This document shows positions 22,261 to 32,269 of a DNA stretch of 64,000 bases, in pieces. The DNA lies in contig CAUYUJ010009768.1 of the NCBI GenBank assembly GCA_963575745.1, forward strand, positions 102,501-166,500, read 5' to 3'. This DNA is from Prorocentrum cordatum. Its lineage: Eukaryota > Sar > Dinophyceae > Prorocentrales > Prorocentraceae. Each line of letters opens with the position of its first letter. The first letter of the stretch is position 1. The notes beneath the pieces are model-generated. The model did no database searches, had not been told where the DNA came from, and saw only the letters and a list, made by a program, of their open reading frames with translations. Both the position numbers and the translations under genes were made by a program.

Positions 22261-23120
22261 ATTCAGGAATTCATGGGGGTCCTGAAGACATTCATAGAGA
22301 TCCTAAGGATCCTAAGGACATCGGATCCCTTAGGACATCCACCGGGCCCCTTAGAGAAACCATAGGATTCCATAGGAAACTCGCAGGATTCCTTCAGAAA
22401 TCAATCGGAATCCACTGGGAATCAAAAGGAACCCAAAGGAAATCGTTACGATTCCTTCGGGGATCCATAGGAACCCTGAAGGCATCCGTAAGATTCCCTA
22501 GGACATCCATCGGGTTCCTGAAAGAAGCCATTGGATTCCTCAGGCAACGCGCAGAAGTCCTTCGGACATCCATAAGATCCCTCCAGGAATCGGTTGGATA
22601 CCATGAAATGTTAATCCATGTCTCAAGCTAGTCATTCGATTCATTCTGGGATTCACCGAATTCCAAAGAAAATCGAAAGAGATCCTAGGAATGCTAAGGA
22701 CATCCATTTGATTATTTTGGGAATCCATAGGATTCCTTCGGGCATCCATCGGGCTCCTTCACGAATATATTAGATCCCTTTGGAAGTTCACAGGGTTCCT
22801 TCGGAAAGCTGTAGGACACCATCGGAAATCGATCAGAATCCTTGGAGCACCAATACGATTCCTTCGGACATCCATAGGAATCCCTGGGATATCCATCGGA
22901 TTCCTTGAGAAATCAAAAAAGCTTCCTCAGGAAATCCCTCAGAAAGTCTATAATTCCTTGGGATTCCCCCGGATATCCAAAGGGTTCCTTCTGAATTCCA
23001 CCGGGTTCCTTAGGACACTCATGAAGTTGAAAGTCTGGATGAAATCAATCGGATTCCGTGGGGTATTCACGGGATCCCTGAGGGAATCCATCGGATACCA
23101 ATGTGATTCCTTAGGGAATC
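20930..23120. repeat. 21-bp satellite, longest block (forward)
   Basis: 2.2 kb of diverged units. A clean run is ATTCCTTCGGACATCCATAGG, AATCCCTGGGATATCCATCGG, ATTCCTTGAGAAATCAAAAAA around 22860-22920, each 21 bases. Plus-strand frames show a heptapeptide pattern near TSIGFLR (for example 21356-21679), antisense frames one near RNPMDVL. An A-run of about 27 interrupts at 22230-22257. Confidence 0.92.
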
Positions 23121-23205
23121 CAGAAGAGGAGGAGGAGGAGGAGGAGGAGCAGGAGCAGGACGAGGACGAGGAGGAGGAGCAGGAGGGGATCCAGGACAAG
23201 ATGTC
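23121..23205. repeat. (GAG)n tract
   Basis: GAGGAGGAGCAGGAC-type triplets at the right end of the satellite. 23206-23379 is unique pyrimidine-rich DNA without a gene. Confidence 0.9.
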
Positions 23206-23379
23206 AAATTACTCCGACGATAGGACCCCACACGATAATCTGCTTGAACTGCATGGGGATATCCTCCTGCCCCCTCCCTTCTCCCACCTATGCCTGCCGA
23301 TCCTTCTCCTCATGCCTTCTCCACCTCCTGCCTCAAACCCTGCCTCCTCCTCCTGTTGCCTCCTCCACCACCTCCGCCT

Positions 23380-23940
23380 CATCCTCCTTTTCCCTTTCCC
23401 TCTCCCTCCTCCTCCTCCTCCTCCTCCTCCTCCTCCTCCTCCTCCTCCTGCTCCTCCTCCTCCTCCTCCTTCTCCTCCTCTTCCTCCCCCCTCCTCCTCC
23501 TCCTCCTCCTCCTCCTCCTCCTCCTCCTCCTCCTCCTCCTCCTGCTCCTCCTCCTCCTCTTCTCATCCTCCTCTTCCTCGTCTCCATCTTTCTCCCCCTC
23601 CTCCTCCTCCTCCTCCTCCTCCTCCTCCACCTCCTCCTCCTCATCTTCCTGCCTCCTCCTGGGGCCTCCCGCCTCCTCCTGGGGCCTCCTGGGGCCTCTT
23701 GGTGTCTCCTGGACCCTTCTGATCCTCCAAGGACCCCCTGGTGCATCCTAGGACATTCCTCTTCTTCCTCCTCCTCCTCATCCTCCTCCTCCTCCTCCTC
23801 CTCCTCCTCCTCCTCCTCTTCCTGTTCCTGTTCCTCCTCTTCCTCCTCCTCCTCCTCCTCCTCCCCTCCTCCTCCTCCTCCTCCTTCTCCTCCTCCTCCC
23901 CTCCTCCTCCTCCTCCTCCTCCTTCCTCTTTTTCTCCCCC
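23380..23940. repeat. (TCC)n polypyrimidine tract
   Basis: Long CCT/CTC arrays in two blocks with a non-repeat patch at 23640-23755. All poly-Ser/Pro/Leu frames and antisense poly-Arg/Glu frames are artefacts. Confidence 0.95.
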
Positions 23941-23944
23941 CATC

Positions 23945-25010
23945 GTCCTGCGCCCCCTCGACCTACCAGATGCGCAGTTAGACTTCAGCATCGTACGGCG
24001 TCTCATCACTGAGTGCAGATTCTCACAACACGAATGCGGCATGCTGTTGTCATGTATATGCCAATATTTGTGGACGGCGCACCAGCTCCAACAGGCAGGC
24101 TACGAGGAACCCCAGGTGCAGTTGTGGAGGGCCCTCCGATTCTATTTCGCATAGGCTGCATCACTGTCCGTGCACTCGCCGGCTCCAACAGGAGCTATTC
24201 ACTGAATCGGACAAGATTTTGATCTCTGACCCTCATCGGAATCTCCCTTTCGTGTGTGGCTTTCAAGAGAGGCCGCAAACCGTGGCAATTCCGCAAGCAG
24301 GATCAGGCACCAACACTTATGAATACTGATGCCAGGACGGTCCCCCGACTCTCCACACAGCCGGCTGGGCTGTTGTGAAAATCGCGCCAGCAGGGGAGTT
24401 GTTCGCAGCGTTATGGGGGGCAGCCAGTGCGGGCTACCCCCCAAACCTCCCCAGCTGCTGAGCAGATCGCCGTTTTGGCAGTTATGCAGCACTGTCCGCG
24501 CGTGAAGACTGCGTATTCAGATGTCCTCGGTCTCGTAAAAGTGGCGGAAGCACCGCGGGCCCAGATCACTGCCAGACAACGCGTCTATGCAGGGCTCCAC
24601 ACACAGATTCGAGGATCGCCAGCGTGGACAGTCGATTTTCAGATCTCGAAAGTCCCAGCTCATGCAAAGCTGGACGACCTTCCCCAATTGTCCCCCGAAA
24701 TGTGGAAAGCGGTCGGGAATGATCTGGCAGACCGTTCTGCCAAAAAGGGGGCTTGCACATTAGCGCGACCGTCGCGCGTGGAAGTCAGCGCTTGAACGGA
24801 AGAGTCGGAATCGCTGTAACGATATCAAGCATGCCGTCCGAGCGCCTTTACCGTTCCCCAGGCTGGCGCCTTCCAAAGCTTCGATGCCCACTTTCGACGG
24901 CAATCTCCGCCAGCCAGTTTTCACCGCCGGCATCGGCGCCGCACGGCAGGTCCCCTGTGCCCCCCGCCACCCCTCGCCCGCCCCCATCCACCTCCACCGC
25001 CAACCCCTTA
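23945..25010 (+). pseudogene. LINE relic: zinc-finger motif and RNase H domain
   Basis: The 3' part of a non-LTR retrotransposon ORF2, broken by frameshifts. At 24117-24175 one frame gives CSCGG, then HRLHHCP after seven residues, like the Cys/His motif between reverse transcriptase and RNase H in LINEs. The next frame has HTAGWAVVKIAPAGELFAAL (an RNase H strand), then from 24439 QTSPAAEQIAVLAVMQ (second acidic catalytic residue), AYSDVLGL (third) and AVGNDLADRSAKKGA (fourth, at about 24709-24753). The first Asp region near 24325 sits in yet another frame. Protein-like sequence continues to about 25010. RNase H would remove RNA from the RNA-DNA hybrid during retrotransposition. At least three frame changes make this copy dead. 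The palindrome at 25014 begins just beyond it. Confidence 0.72.
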
Positions 25011-25013
25011 ACG

Positions 25014-25184
25014 GGGCGAAGAACGGTATAACATAAACGTTTTCGCCGTCGGGGGCGCCTGTCCCAGGGCGGCTGGCAAGTTTATACCCCTACGGTGCCA
25101 CCGTAGGGGTATACAAATTTTCCAGCCGCCCTGGGGCAGGCGCCCCCGACGGCGGAAAAGTTTATTCTATACCGTTCTTCGCCC
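25014..25184. repeat. Near-perfect ~170-bp palindrome
   Basis: 25014-25097 is the reverse complement of 25099-25184 apart from a few substitutions and small indels (arms of about 85 bases). The centre reads CTACGGTG-C-CACCGTAG. Arms begin GGGCGAAGAACGGTATA and end TATACCGTTCTTCGCCC. It could be a foldback MITE or a cruciform. No reading frame of note lies inside. Confidence 0.93.
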
Positions 25185-25194
25185 GTGAAACCCC

Positions 25195-25340
25195 AGCCGA
25201 GGCTCCTCCTCCTCCTCCCTCCTCGACTCCTCCTCCTCCTCCTCCTCATTCTCCTCCTCCTCCTCATCCTCCTCCTCCTCCTCCTCCTCCTCCTCCTCCT
25301 CCCTCCGCCTCATCCTCCTCCTCCTCCTCCTTCTCCACGC
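25195..25340. repeat. (TCC)n tract
   Basis: CCTCCTCCT arrays immediately after the palindrome. Confidence 0.95.
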
Positions 25341-25359
25341 GCGGGCGCACCCGGCGCTA

Positions 25360-25676
25360 GCGCGAGGCCGCCGCCCCTGCCGGGGGGGCACGGTGCGCAC
25401 CCTCCAGCAGCCTGCTCGGTGTTGGGCCCCGGAAGGCACGCGCTGCACGGCCCAAACTGCTCTTCGGGGGCAGGCTTCACAGGGAGCACCTCTGGTGCTG
25501 AATTCGGAGACCGGGTCGCTCAGGCCGCCGCCCCTGCCGGGGGCACGGTGCACCCTTCAGCAGCTCGGTGCTGGGCCCCGGAATGCACGCGCTGCACGGC
25601 CCAAACTGCTCTTCGGGGGCAGGCTTCACAAGGAGCACCTCTTTGGGGGGCGGAAAGATACGGATACGTGTTGTCC
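25360..25676. repeat. 157-bp tandem duplication
   Basis: CCGCCCCTGCCGGGGG occurs at 25371 and 25528, and the following sequence (GGCCCCGGAAxGCACGCGCTG, CTGCTCTTCGGGGGCAGGC) is repeated in step. A third partial match (GGTGCTGAATTCGGAG) lies near 25817. Confidence 0.88.
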
Positions 25677-25800
25677 CCGGACCTCTCTTGGGGTGCGTTC
25701 TGACCAGAACTTCGAGGCGAATCCAGCGGTGACAGCGAGGATTCCCCAGGAGGACCAGGAAAGGCCGAAAACGAAGGGGGACAACACGAATCCGTATCTT
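25655..25800. repeat. Inverted repeat, ~24-bp arms
   Basis: 25655-25678 (AAGATACGGATACGTGTTGT plus CCCC) is complementary to 25777-25800 with one mismatch, spaced by about 98 bases. These could be the ends of a short inverted-repeat element. Confidence 0.8.
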
Positions 25801-26159
25801 TTTCTCCCCCGACCTTTGGTGCTGAATTCGGAGGCTGGGCCGCTCCGGAAGCTCCGCAGGGGCTGCCCGAAGGGGTTCCCGCCCAGGGGGGCGCGGCACT
25901 CCTGGGACAGGTTCGCCCGCGGGCAGCGCCCGCATGCAAAAGTTGGCCCTGCGATCTGCCCGAATGAGCATCTCCCCGCCTCCGCGCTCCGCTAGGTCTC
26001 CAGTCCCTCTCAGGAAATGAGGCGCTCGTCGCTATCATCCCAACTGCCGCCCCTTCTCGTTGACCCTTCCCCGTCCTCCTATGACCCCTCTTGTGGCCTC
26101 CTCAGCTGCCCCCTGCCTCTTGGCGCCGAGTCGATGCCCCTCTGCCTCCTCCCGCGGCC
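25801..26159. other. GC-rich spacer, nothing recognised
   Basis: Mixed GC-rich DNA. Frames extend in from neighbouring repeats and no product is recognised. Confidence 0.4.
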
Positions 26160-26660
26160 TGAGCGGCAGCTGGCGCGAGCCGCCCGTCACTCCAGGGGCG
26201 GCTCTCCCCCTGCTCCTCCTCTTCTCTTCGGGCGCCCCCTCGAGTTCCCGGGCTGCCTCTTCGGGGCGCGCCCCTGCAATTCCTGGGCTGCCTTCTCTCC
26301 TGCAGCCGGGGCAGCCGCCGGCGCGAGCCGCCCGCCACTCTTGCGGTGGCGGCCTCCTCCTCTGCCTTCCTCCTCGGGTTGCCTCCTCGGCCGCCTCTGA
26401 CTCTGGGTGCTGCGTCGGCGCCCCTCCTCTGCCTCCTCTTGCCACCGGAGCGGCAGCTGGCGCGAGCCGCCCGCCTCGTCGAGGGGCGGCCACCTGCCCC
26501 TGCCCCTCCCCCGGCGCGTGGGCGCCCCCCTGAACTTCGGGGCGCCTCCTCAGAGCGCGTGGGCCCCCCGGGGCCTCCCCGGGCTGCCTCCTCCTGCAGC
26601 CCGGGCAGCCGCCGGCGCGAGCCGCCCGTCACCTCTGCGGCGGTGGTCTCCTCCTCTGCC
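26160..26660. repeat. ~140-155-bp tandem repeat, four copies
   Basis: GGCGCGAGCCGCCCG starts at 26172, 26320, 26459 and 26614 (spacings 148, 139 and 155). The units alternate AGCTGGCGCGAGCC and AGCCGCCGGCGCGAGCC, suggesting a two-unit higher-order pattern. Confidence 0.82.
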
Positions 26661-26689
26661 TCCTCCTACTCCGCCTCCTCAAGGGCGCC

Positions 26690-27170
26690 AAACCTGGCGC
26701 TGTCGGTGGCGGGCTGGAGTCGGCGCCGCACCGTCGGTCGAATGCCGTGCCCTCTAGCGCTCGCGCAACCAAGCAGAGTCCGCCAGTGCCTGATAGAACG
26801 ATCAGTGCCTGGACAAATCGCGCCCCCCCCGGGCAACCGGCAAGATGCGATGCACTGTTTGGCACCACTGCCCTGCCAGACAACATGTCGCGGGATGGGG
26901 TCAACATTTGTTGCCCCACGAATGCCCGCAACAAAAAGTAGCTCTTTTTTGGCGCCTCGTTCTCCTAAGCACCGGCGGAAGGCCGTCGCATGTGAGACGT
27001 GTTCCCCGCGACAGTTGCAACGCGCATGCGTTGGTGCATTCTGTCGGCGCCAATGGGCGGACGAATCGCGCCCCCCTGACAACCGCCAAGATGCGATGCA
27101 CTGTTTGGCACCACTTCCCTGCAAGACAAAATCACCCCTTAGCCCGTTCCTCCCTCTCGGCGCCATCCTA
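26690..27170. repeat. Two-copy direct repeat, ~249-bp spacing
   Basis: About 75 bases including GATGCGATGCACTGTTTGGC occur near 26811-26890 and 27059-27140. The minus-strand frame keeps the peptide QGSGAKQCIAS in both copies, in the same frame. No gene family recognised. Confidence 0.8.
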
Positions 27171-27714
27171 ATTACCCAACCCCTGCCCCTCCCCCCCCAC
27201 CGAGCGCCCTGCCAAACCTGGACGCGGCCACGCGCCCGCGTCTCTCGCGCGCGGAAGCGCGATCAGGTAGGTGGACATAAAGGCCGCCACACATCGTGCG
27301 CACCCCCATCCCCGCTCCCAACCCCATGCTACTAAGGTGATATTTGCATCGCGGTTCAGCCGCACCACGCCAACCTGTCCGCAAGCTCCCCCTGCACACG
27401 AGCTCCTCCTCCATCCTGCATCTTCGGACCCTCAGCGGTTGGGCGCGCCCCCGCACTGCCGGGGGGTTGCGGCGGCAAGGATGGTGCCGACGAGCTCACG
27501 CGGCCTTGGCAAGTACCAGGATGCACTGGAGCCGCAGCGCCTTGGCCACGGTGCCTGGGCCATCACGATTCGCCGGCGCAACCCGTGCGGCGCGGGCCCA
27601 GATGGCCCCAGGCCATGCCCTACATCGGGCCACCGTGCCCTTCAGGGCGGCGCTCCAGGAAACTGGGCCCACCAACGGGGTTCAGGCGTCATCAAGCCAT
27701 TAATATCAAGTTCC
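27171..27714. other. Complex sequence, nothing recognised
   Basis: Unique GC-rich DNA. Open frames on both strands show no family resemblance. Confidence 0.35.
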
Positions 27715-27800
27715 TCCTTATCCTCCTCGTCCTCCTCGTCCTCCTCCTCCTCCTCCTCCTCCTCCTCCTCCTTTTCCTCCTCCTCCTCGCCCTCTTCCTC
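27715..27800. repeat. (TCC)n tract
   Basis: CCTCCTCGTCCTCC arrays. Confidence 0.93.
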
Positions 27801-27889
27801 GCGCGGGGCGCGAGAAACGCGCGACGCGCGCCCCACTGGCTACGCGCTGGAAGACGACCCAAAGGAAGCGCGCGCCGGAAGACGACCCG

Positions 27890-28345
27890 GAGGGAGCACG
27901 TGAGGCGCGGGCCCCATAAGGATGGGGCCACCGCCTGAGAACTTCCTCGCAACTCACTCGCAGACGAGGCCCCCGCCTTATACATCCTCCATATCCAAGC
28001 ATCAGGGCCCAAAAGTGACGAGAGTTACAAAAGGCAGATAACCAACCCACTCGAGCTCGAACGTGGAATGCGGGCCCCCTAGGGAAGGGGCCCCCGCCCG
28101 AGACTTCCTCGCAATTCACTCGCAGACGAGGCCCCCGCCTTATACTTCCTCTATCTCCAGGCCGCAGGAGCCCAAAAGTAACGACAGTTCCAGGAGGCCG
28201 ATGACCCGCTCGGATTGGAAGCGTGAACCGCGGGCCCCATAGGGAACGGCCCCCCGCCTGAGACTTCCTTGCAATTCACTCACAGACGAGGGCCCCGCCT
28301 TATACTTCCTCCCCTTGCAAGCCTCAGGAACCCAAACGCGACGAC
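27890..28345. repeat. ~160-bp tandem family, locus 2 (reverse orientation, three copies)
   Basis: CAGACGAGG.CCCCGCCTTATA starts at 27961, 28123 and 28283 (spacings 162 and 160). It is the reverse complement of the unit at 18300-18770, with GAGACTTCCTCGCAATTCAC and GACCCGCTCGGATT landmarks. Confidence 0.92.
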
Positions 28346-28524
28346 GACTACAAAATTATCCCAGCAAAGCAACCTAACAGCGATGTGTAGAAGCATATAT
28401 ATGCGAGCGTCCTAGTAGTGGTAAGGGCAATGGTAATGGTAGCAGTGCTAAGCCAGCGAATGGTAACACCAGTAAGTGCGTTCTCCCTGTATCCACTAGC
28501 GTCTGCGTGCCACTAATGCATGTG
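28346..28524. other. AT-richer spacer with GGTAATGGTA words
   Basis: Short GGTAATGGTAGCAG-like repeats near 28424-28470. No gene. Confidence 0.4.
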
Positions 28525-28900
28525 TCATTGAAGTGATAAAAATGTGTTCAATGGATGTGGCGTCACATGCGGGACTGATATGATAAATGTTGGTACAACG
28601 GAGGCACTGTTATCAATAGATTGTTTTGCGGAATGGGACACTCGGCTGGCACCGGCACCGCAACAATAAGCTCCAGGCGCCCCGTCGTACAGTGACTCAA
28701 AAAAGCTAGCAAATACCTCTGCGATGTCATTGATGTCAGTTCTCTCGGCCCCGTTTGGTTGAAGGTAAACATCACTGGCTATCTGCAAGGCGCATAAGAA
28801 CGCGCCAAGCAAGCAGAGAAATAACCGAACGCACGCTCGGAGCAGCAAGCTGAGAAGCATCGCTGGCAGAGCAGCAGCCTCTCATTTCAAGCTTTCTCCT
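28525..28900 (-). pseudogene. LINE ORF2 fragment (pre-RT region)
   Basis: The minus-strand frame around 28790-28670 reads SDVYLQPNGAERTDINDIAE and then VFASFFESLYDG. In LINE ORF2 proteins the stretch between endonuclease and reverse transcriptase often has this form (hydrophobic..NG..TD...IA..FA.FF..LY). Upstream and downstream the resemblance is lost, and another frame is open upstream (28772-28957), so it is a short relic. The assignment rests on one motif-like stretch, not on catalytic residues. Confidence 0.45.
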
Positions 28901-29149
28901 GCCGGGTGGGTTTCGAGGATTCTGCACTTCTTGGCTGAGTCCGGTGTCTTTGTCCACGCATTCATCCGCTTGTGCTCACCAGATTGCTGAAGCTTCTGTC
29001 CTACTACTGCTACTACAAGTATTAGATTATGGCGGAAACGTCCAGTGCACGATGACGCCTGGGTCCGCCGTCTTGCCCTGCACGATGACGACGCAGAACA
29101 AACCGGGAATCGGGCGGCGAGAAATCTGACGGAGACATCCAGTAAGCAA
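28901..29149. other. Spacer, nothing recognised
   Basis: Mixed DNA with a TACTACTGCTACTAC patch near 28998. No gene. Confidence 0.4.
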
Positions 29150-29545
29150 AATGTGGCCCGGGAATAAAGTTTTGGGAGCTCGAAGAAGACGCAGTGGCCT
29201 ACAGTTGGCTCTGGACATCCAAAATGTGGCCCGGGAGTGGAGTTCTGGGAACTCGAAAACCACGAAGTGGCCTACAGTTGGTTCCGGGCACCCAAAATGT
29301 AGCCCGGGAATGGAGTTCTGGAAACTCGAAGACCACGAAGTGGCCCACAAATGGCTCCAGGCATCCAACATGTGGCCCGGGAATGGAGTTCTGGGAACTC
29401 GAAGACCACGAAGTGGCCTACGGTTGGCTCCGGGCATCCAAAATGTACGCCGGGAATGGAGTTCTGGGAACTCGAAGACCACGAAGTGGCCTACAGTTGG
29501 CTCTGGGCATCCAAAATCTACGCCGGGGATGCAGTTCTAGCAGCG
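29150..29545. repeat. 73-bp tandem array, five-plus copies
   Basis: The landmark ATGT(G/A)(G/C)CCCGGGA or its variant starts at 29151, 29224, 29297, 29370, 29443 and 29516, exactly 73 bases apart each time. Each unit carries GGAACTCGAAGACCACGAAG and TGGCCTACAGTTGGCTC. As 73 is not a multiple of 3, similar peptides occur in all frames on both strands. No spacers, so it is not a CRISPR array. Confidence 0.95.
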
Positions 29546-29689
29546 CCAAGAGCGATTTTGCGAGGATGTCCAAAGCGATTTGGGTTTCGGCGGCACCGCC
29601 CCGGGTCCCGCCCCGACCCCCCTGCGGAGTCATCTGCTGCTCTCTTTTGAGACCACTAGAAACCTATCAGCTAAAGCTGTCAAGTAAAA

Positions 29690-29965
29690 ACGACGACCCG
29701 CTCGAATTAAAAACACGAGCGGCGGGCCCCATAGGGAGGGGGCCCCGCCTGAGACTTCCTTGCAATTTACTCGCTGACGAAGCCCCCGCGTGATACTTCC
29801 TCTATATTCAAGCCTCAAGACCCAAAAAATGATGACAGTTACAAAGGCCGATGACCCGCTCGGATTCAAACATGAGTTGGGGGCCCCATGGGGAAGGAGG
29901 CCCCGCCTGAGACCCCTTCGCAATGCACTCGCAGACGAAGCTCCCGCCCGAGACGACACACAGGC
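29690..29965. repeat. ~160-bp tandem family, locus 3 (two copies, reverse orientation)
   Basis: Landmarks C(T/A)GACGAAG at 29774 and 29932 (158 apart), with GCCCCGCCTGAGAC and GATGACCCGCTCGGATT as in locus 2. Confidence 0.9.
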
Positions 29966-30739
29966 GGGTGATGATCATGATGATGTGAGTGATGGTTGTG
30001 ATTGAAATGATGACGAGGCCAGTGAGTGAATGTGCGAAGGGAGAAGAAGCTCCTGAAGGTGTTACGATGATGGCGCGTGAGTGATTGAGCGAGCGAACGT
30101 GCGAGAGCAAAAGAGGAGAGGGGGCAAGGTAACAGGACTGCGCGGGGCTTCCAAAGGAAATGAATGAGAGTGGTCGAGTGAGTGTGAGTGGGTGTGCAAG
30201 CGATATTGCGGTGATGATGCGATGATGATGCGAGCGCGTGAGTGCGCGAGAAGGGCCGGGTCGCTCTTTCGATCCTGTTCCAGCGCGGCGCGCAGAAACA
30301 ACAAAAAAAAACACTTAGGATGTGCGGAAGACCATAGATGCGGGAGCGCCTGTGTAGGAAAAAGCCCATGGCGGCTCATTTGCGGCGATCAAAACCCCAC
30401 ACGGTGAACCAGTTCGGAACGAGTGCTGCTGTTGTGTTTGTTGTTGTTGTGTTTGTGCGCGTGAGTTGCGGTTGCTGTTGTTGCTTGCTGTTGGCGCGCG
30501 GTTCTCGGTTAGTTGCTGGCTGCCCGTGTTGCTGTTGATGTTGATGTGGTATGCTCCTCTTCCTGCTCCTCCTCTTCCTTTTGCTCCTCCCCCCCTCCTC
30601 TTCGTGCTCCTCCTCCTCTTCTTCTCATCGTCATCATCGGCATCGCCAACGTCGCCACCGCCATCTTCGACTTCACCGTCATCACGCTCATCAGCATAAT
30701 CACCAGCACGCTCGCCGAGGCTCGAGCCCCGAACCTCGG
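29966..30739. other. Low-complexity and unique spacer
   Basis: GTGA-rich DNA at 29970-30260, an A-run at 30305, GTTGTT-rich DNA at 30425-30545, and CTCCTC/CATCATCGC patches at 30555-30715. No gene recognised. Confidence 0.5.
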
Positions 30740-31395
30740 ATCGAAGAGCCAAGGTCCCCGAGTCCAACCTAGGCAGTCCTCGGATCTAGAACCCAGGGTG
30801 CTCGAAGATGCTGAGCCAAGATCGAGGATTTCCGAATCCGAGGATGGAAGATCGAGCCGCGTTGATGGCGGCCTGGGCGCGAGAACGGCGACGAGAACGA
30901 TCGACGATGAACGATGCTCGCTCGATTCCCGATCCCCAGATCGAGCATCCCCTATCTTGGGACTGAACTGCGCGACCTTCGGATCTACGATCGGAGATGC
31001 CCGAAGATGCTCGGAACCAAAAACTGAAGATGCTCGGTCCGAAGGCCAAGAATCGATCGTCGTTGATGACGCCAAGATTGAGAATCCTCGATCCTCGATC
31101 CTCGGGTCGGGCATCCAGCATCTGCGATCCGAGCTGAAAGATCCACGGATCTAGGATCCGAGATGGTCGCATCCAATATCGAAGAAGTTCGATCCGAGTG
31201 TCGGGGATCCAGCGTCGTTGATGACGCCGGGAAATAGAATCCCCAATCCTCGGATCGAGCAACCTCTATCTTGGATCCGAGCTGGGCGAATCTCGGACAT
31301 AGGACCCGACGTGCTCGAAGATGCTCAAATCCAAGATCGAAGATGCTCGATCCGAGAGTTCCGGATGGAGCGTCGTTCTCGGCGAGAGGGGAGAT
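30740..31395. repeat. ~157-bp tandem satellite, about four diverged copies
   Basis: CGTCGTTGATGACGCC or its variant lies at 31058, 31213 and 31371 (spacings 155 and 158), and a diverged copy near 30900. Units are built of GATGCTCGAAGATC and GGATCCGAGATG words. The long minus-strand frame crossing this region is a satellite reading. Confidence 0.82.
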
Positions 31396-31435
31396 CCCCG
31401 AAACGCAACTCGCCCGGGGAAGACCTCTCAAAAAA

Positions 31436-32262
31436 TTAAGCGAGGCGCTCGCCTCGCCAAGCCTCGCGCGGCCGCCGCTCGCCGCCTCGGGCGCGCTGCG
31501 CGCTCGACCCCCCAGCCTCTGGCTCGCCCGCGACCTCGCCCACGCTCTTCGCGGCCGCGCGCTTATTCTGCGGCTGCTCGAACTCTGTGGCGACCTCGAC
31601 GATGGCTGGGAAATGCATGTCGCAGTGGCCCTCGACGCACTGCTGGCCATGGTGCTCGCGCATCGCGTAGCCTTTCCCGTCGAACTTCCGGCGCTGGGCC
31701 ACGCGCTTGACATGGGAAATATCGCGGTGATTGCCAGCGGCGCGCTTGATGCGGGCGCGACGCTTGACCGCGCCCTCGGTCGCTGTGATGCGCCGGTTGG
31801 AGCTCGACTGCACCGCGTGGCACTCCGTGGCAAAAGTGACAGATTCCTTGGCTCTGTTGTCGACATCCTCGAAAGAGTTCCTCCCGTGTGCCGACGCCTT
31901 CGTCGACGATCGGCTCGGAGAACTTGTTGAGTGCCAGAGCCAGCCGGCGGGGGGCCGAGAGTTCGCTCATCTCGCCAGGGCCCACGCGGACGCGCTCGGC
32001 GTCGGACCCGCGGGGGAGCGCCCCCAGCTCGCCCTCGCCGAGGTCGACGTCCTTGGTCTGCGCTAGCTCGATCATCCTCTCGCGGAAGCTCGGCATAAGC
32101 CAGAAGAGGTTCTCGGCCTGCTCGCCGCGCCAGTACTTGGCCTGATCGACGTGCGCCTGGTAAAACTGGGCGACAGCCAGCTCGGCGCGCGTCTTGTCCT
32201 TGCCCTGGAAGACAGCCCCGCGCTCGATCGCGCCCAGGGGAATCCTGCGGGCGCCCTAAAGA
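31436..32262 (-). pseudogene. Coding island, unknown dinoflagellate protein with one frameshift
   Basis: On the minus strand from 32262: RRIPLGAIERGAVFQGKDKT, then QAKYWRGEQAENLFWLMPSF, RERMIELAQTKDVDLGEGEL, to GVGTREE near 31883. The protein signal then moves one frame over and continues as SFEDVDNRAKESVTFATECH, FDGKGYAMREHHGQQCVEGH, CDMHFPAIVEVATEFEQPQN, ending at the stop near 31436. Both halves show strong third-position G/C and balanced composition. A single-base slip near 31880 explains the break, so the copy is either a pseudogene or the assembly has an indel. The Cys/His pairs (C..GHCDMHF) could bind metal, but no family was recognised. Satellite lies on both sides. Confidence 0.55.
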
Positions 32263-32269
32263 TTCCTGG

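Noticed and set aside
29150-29545. CRISPR-like regular array
   Set aside because: Direct 73-bp tandem repeats with no variable spacers, in eukaryotic-type DNA.
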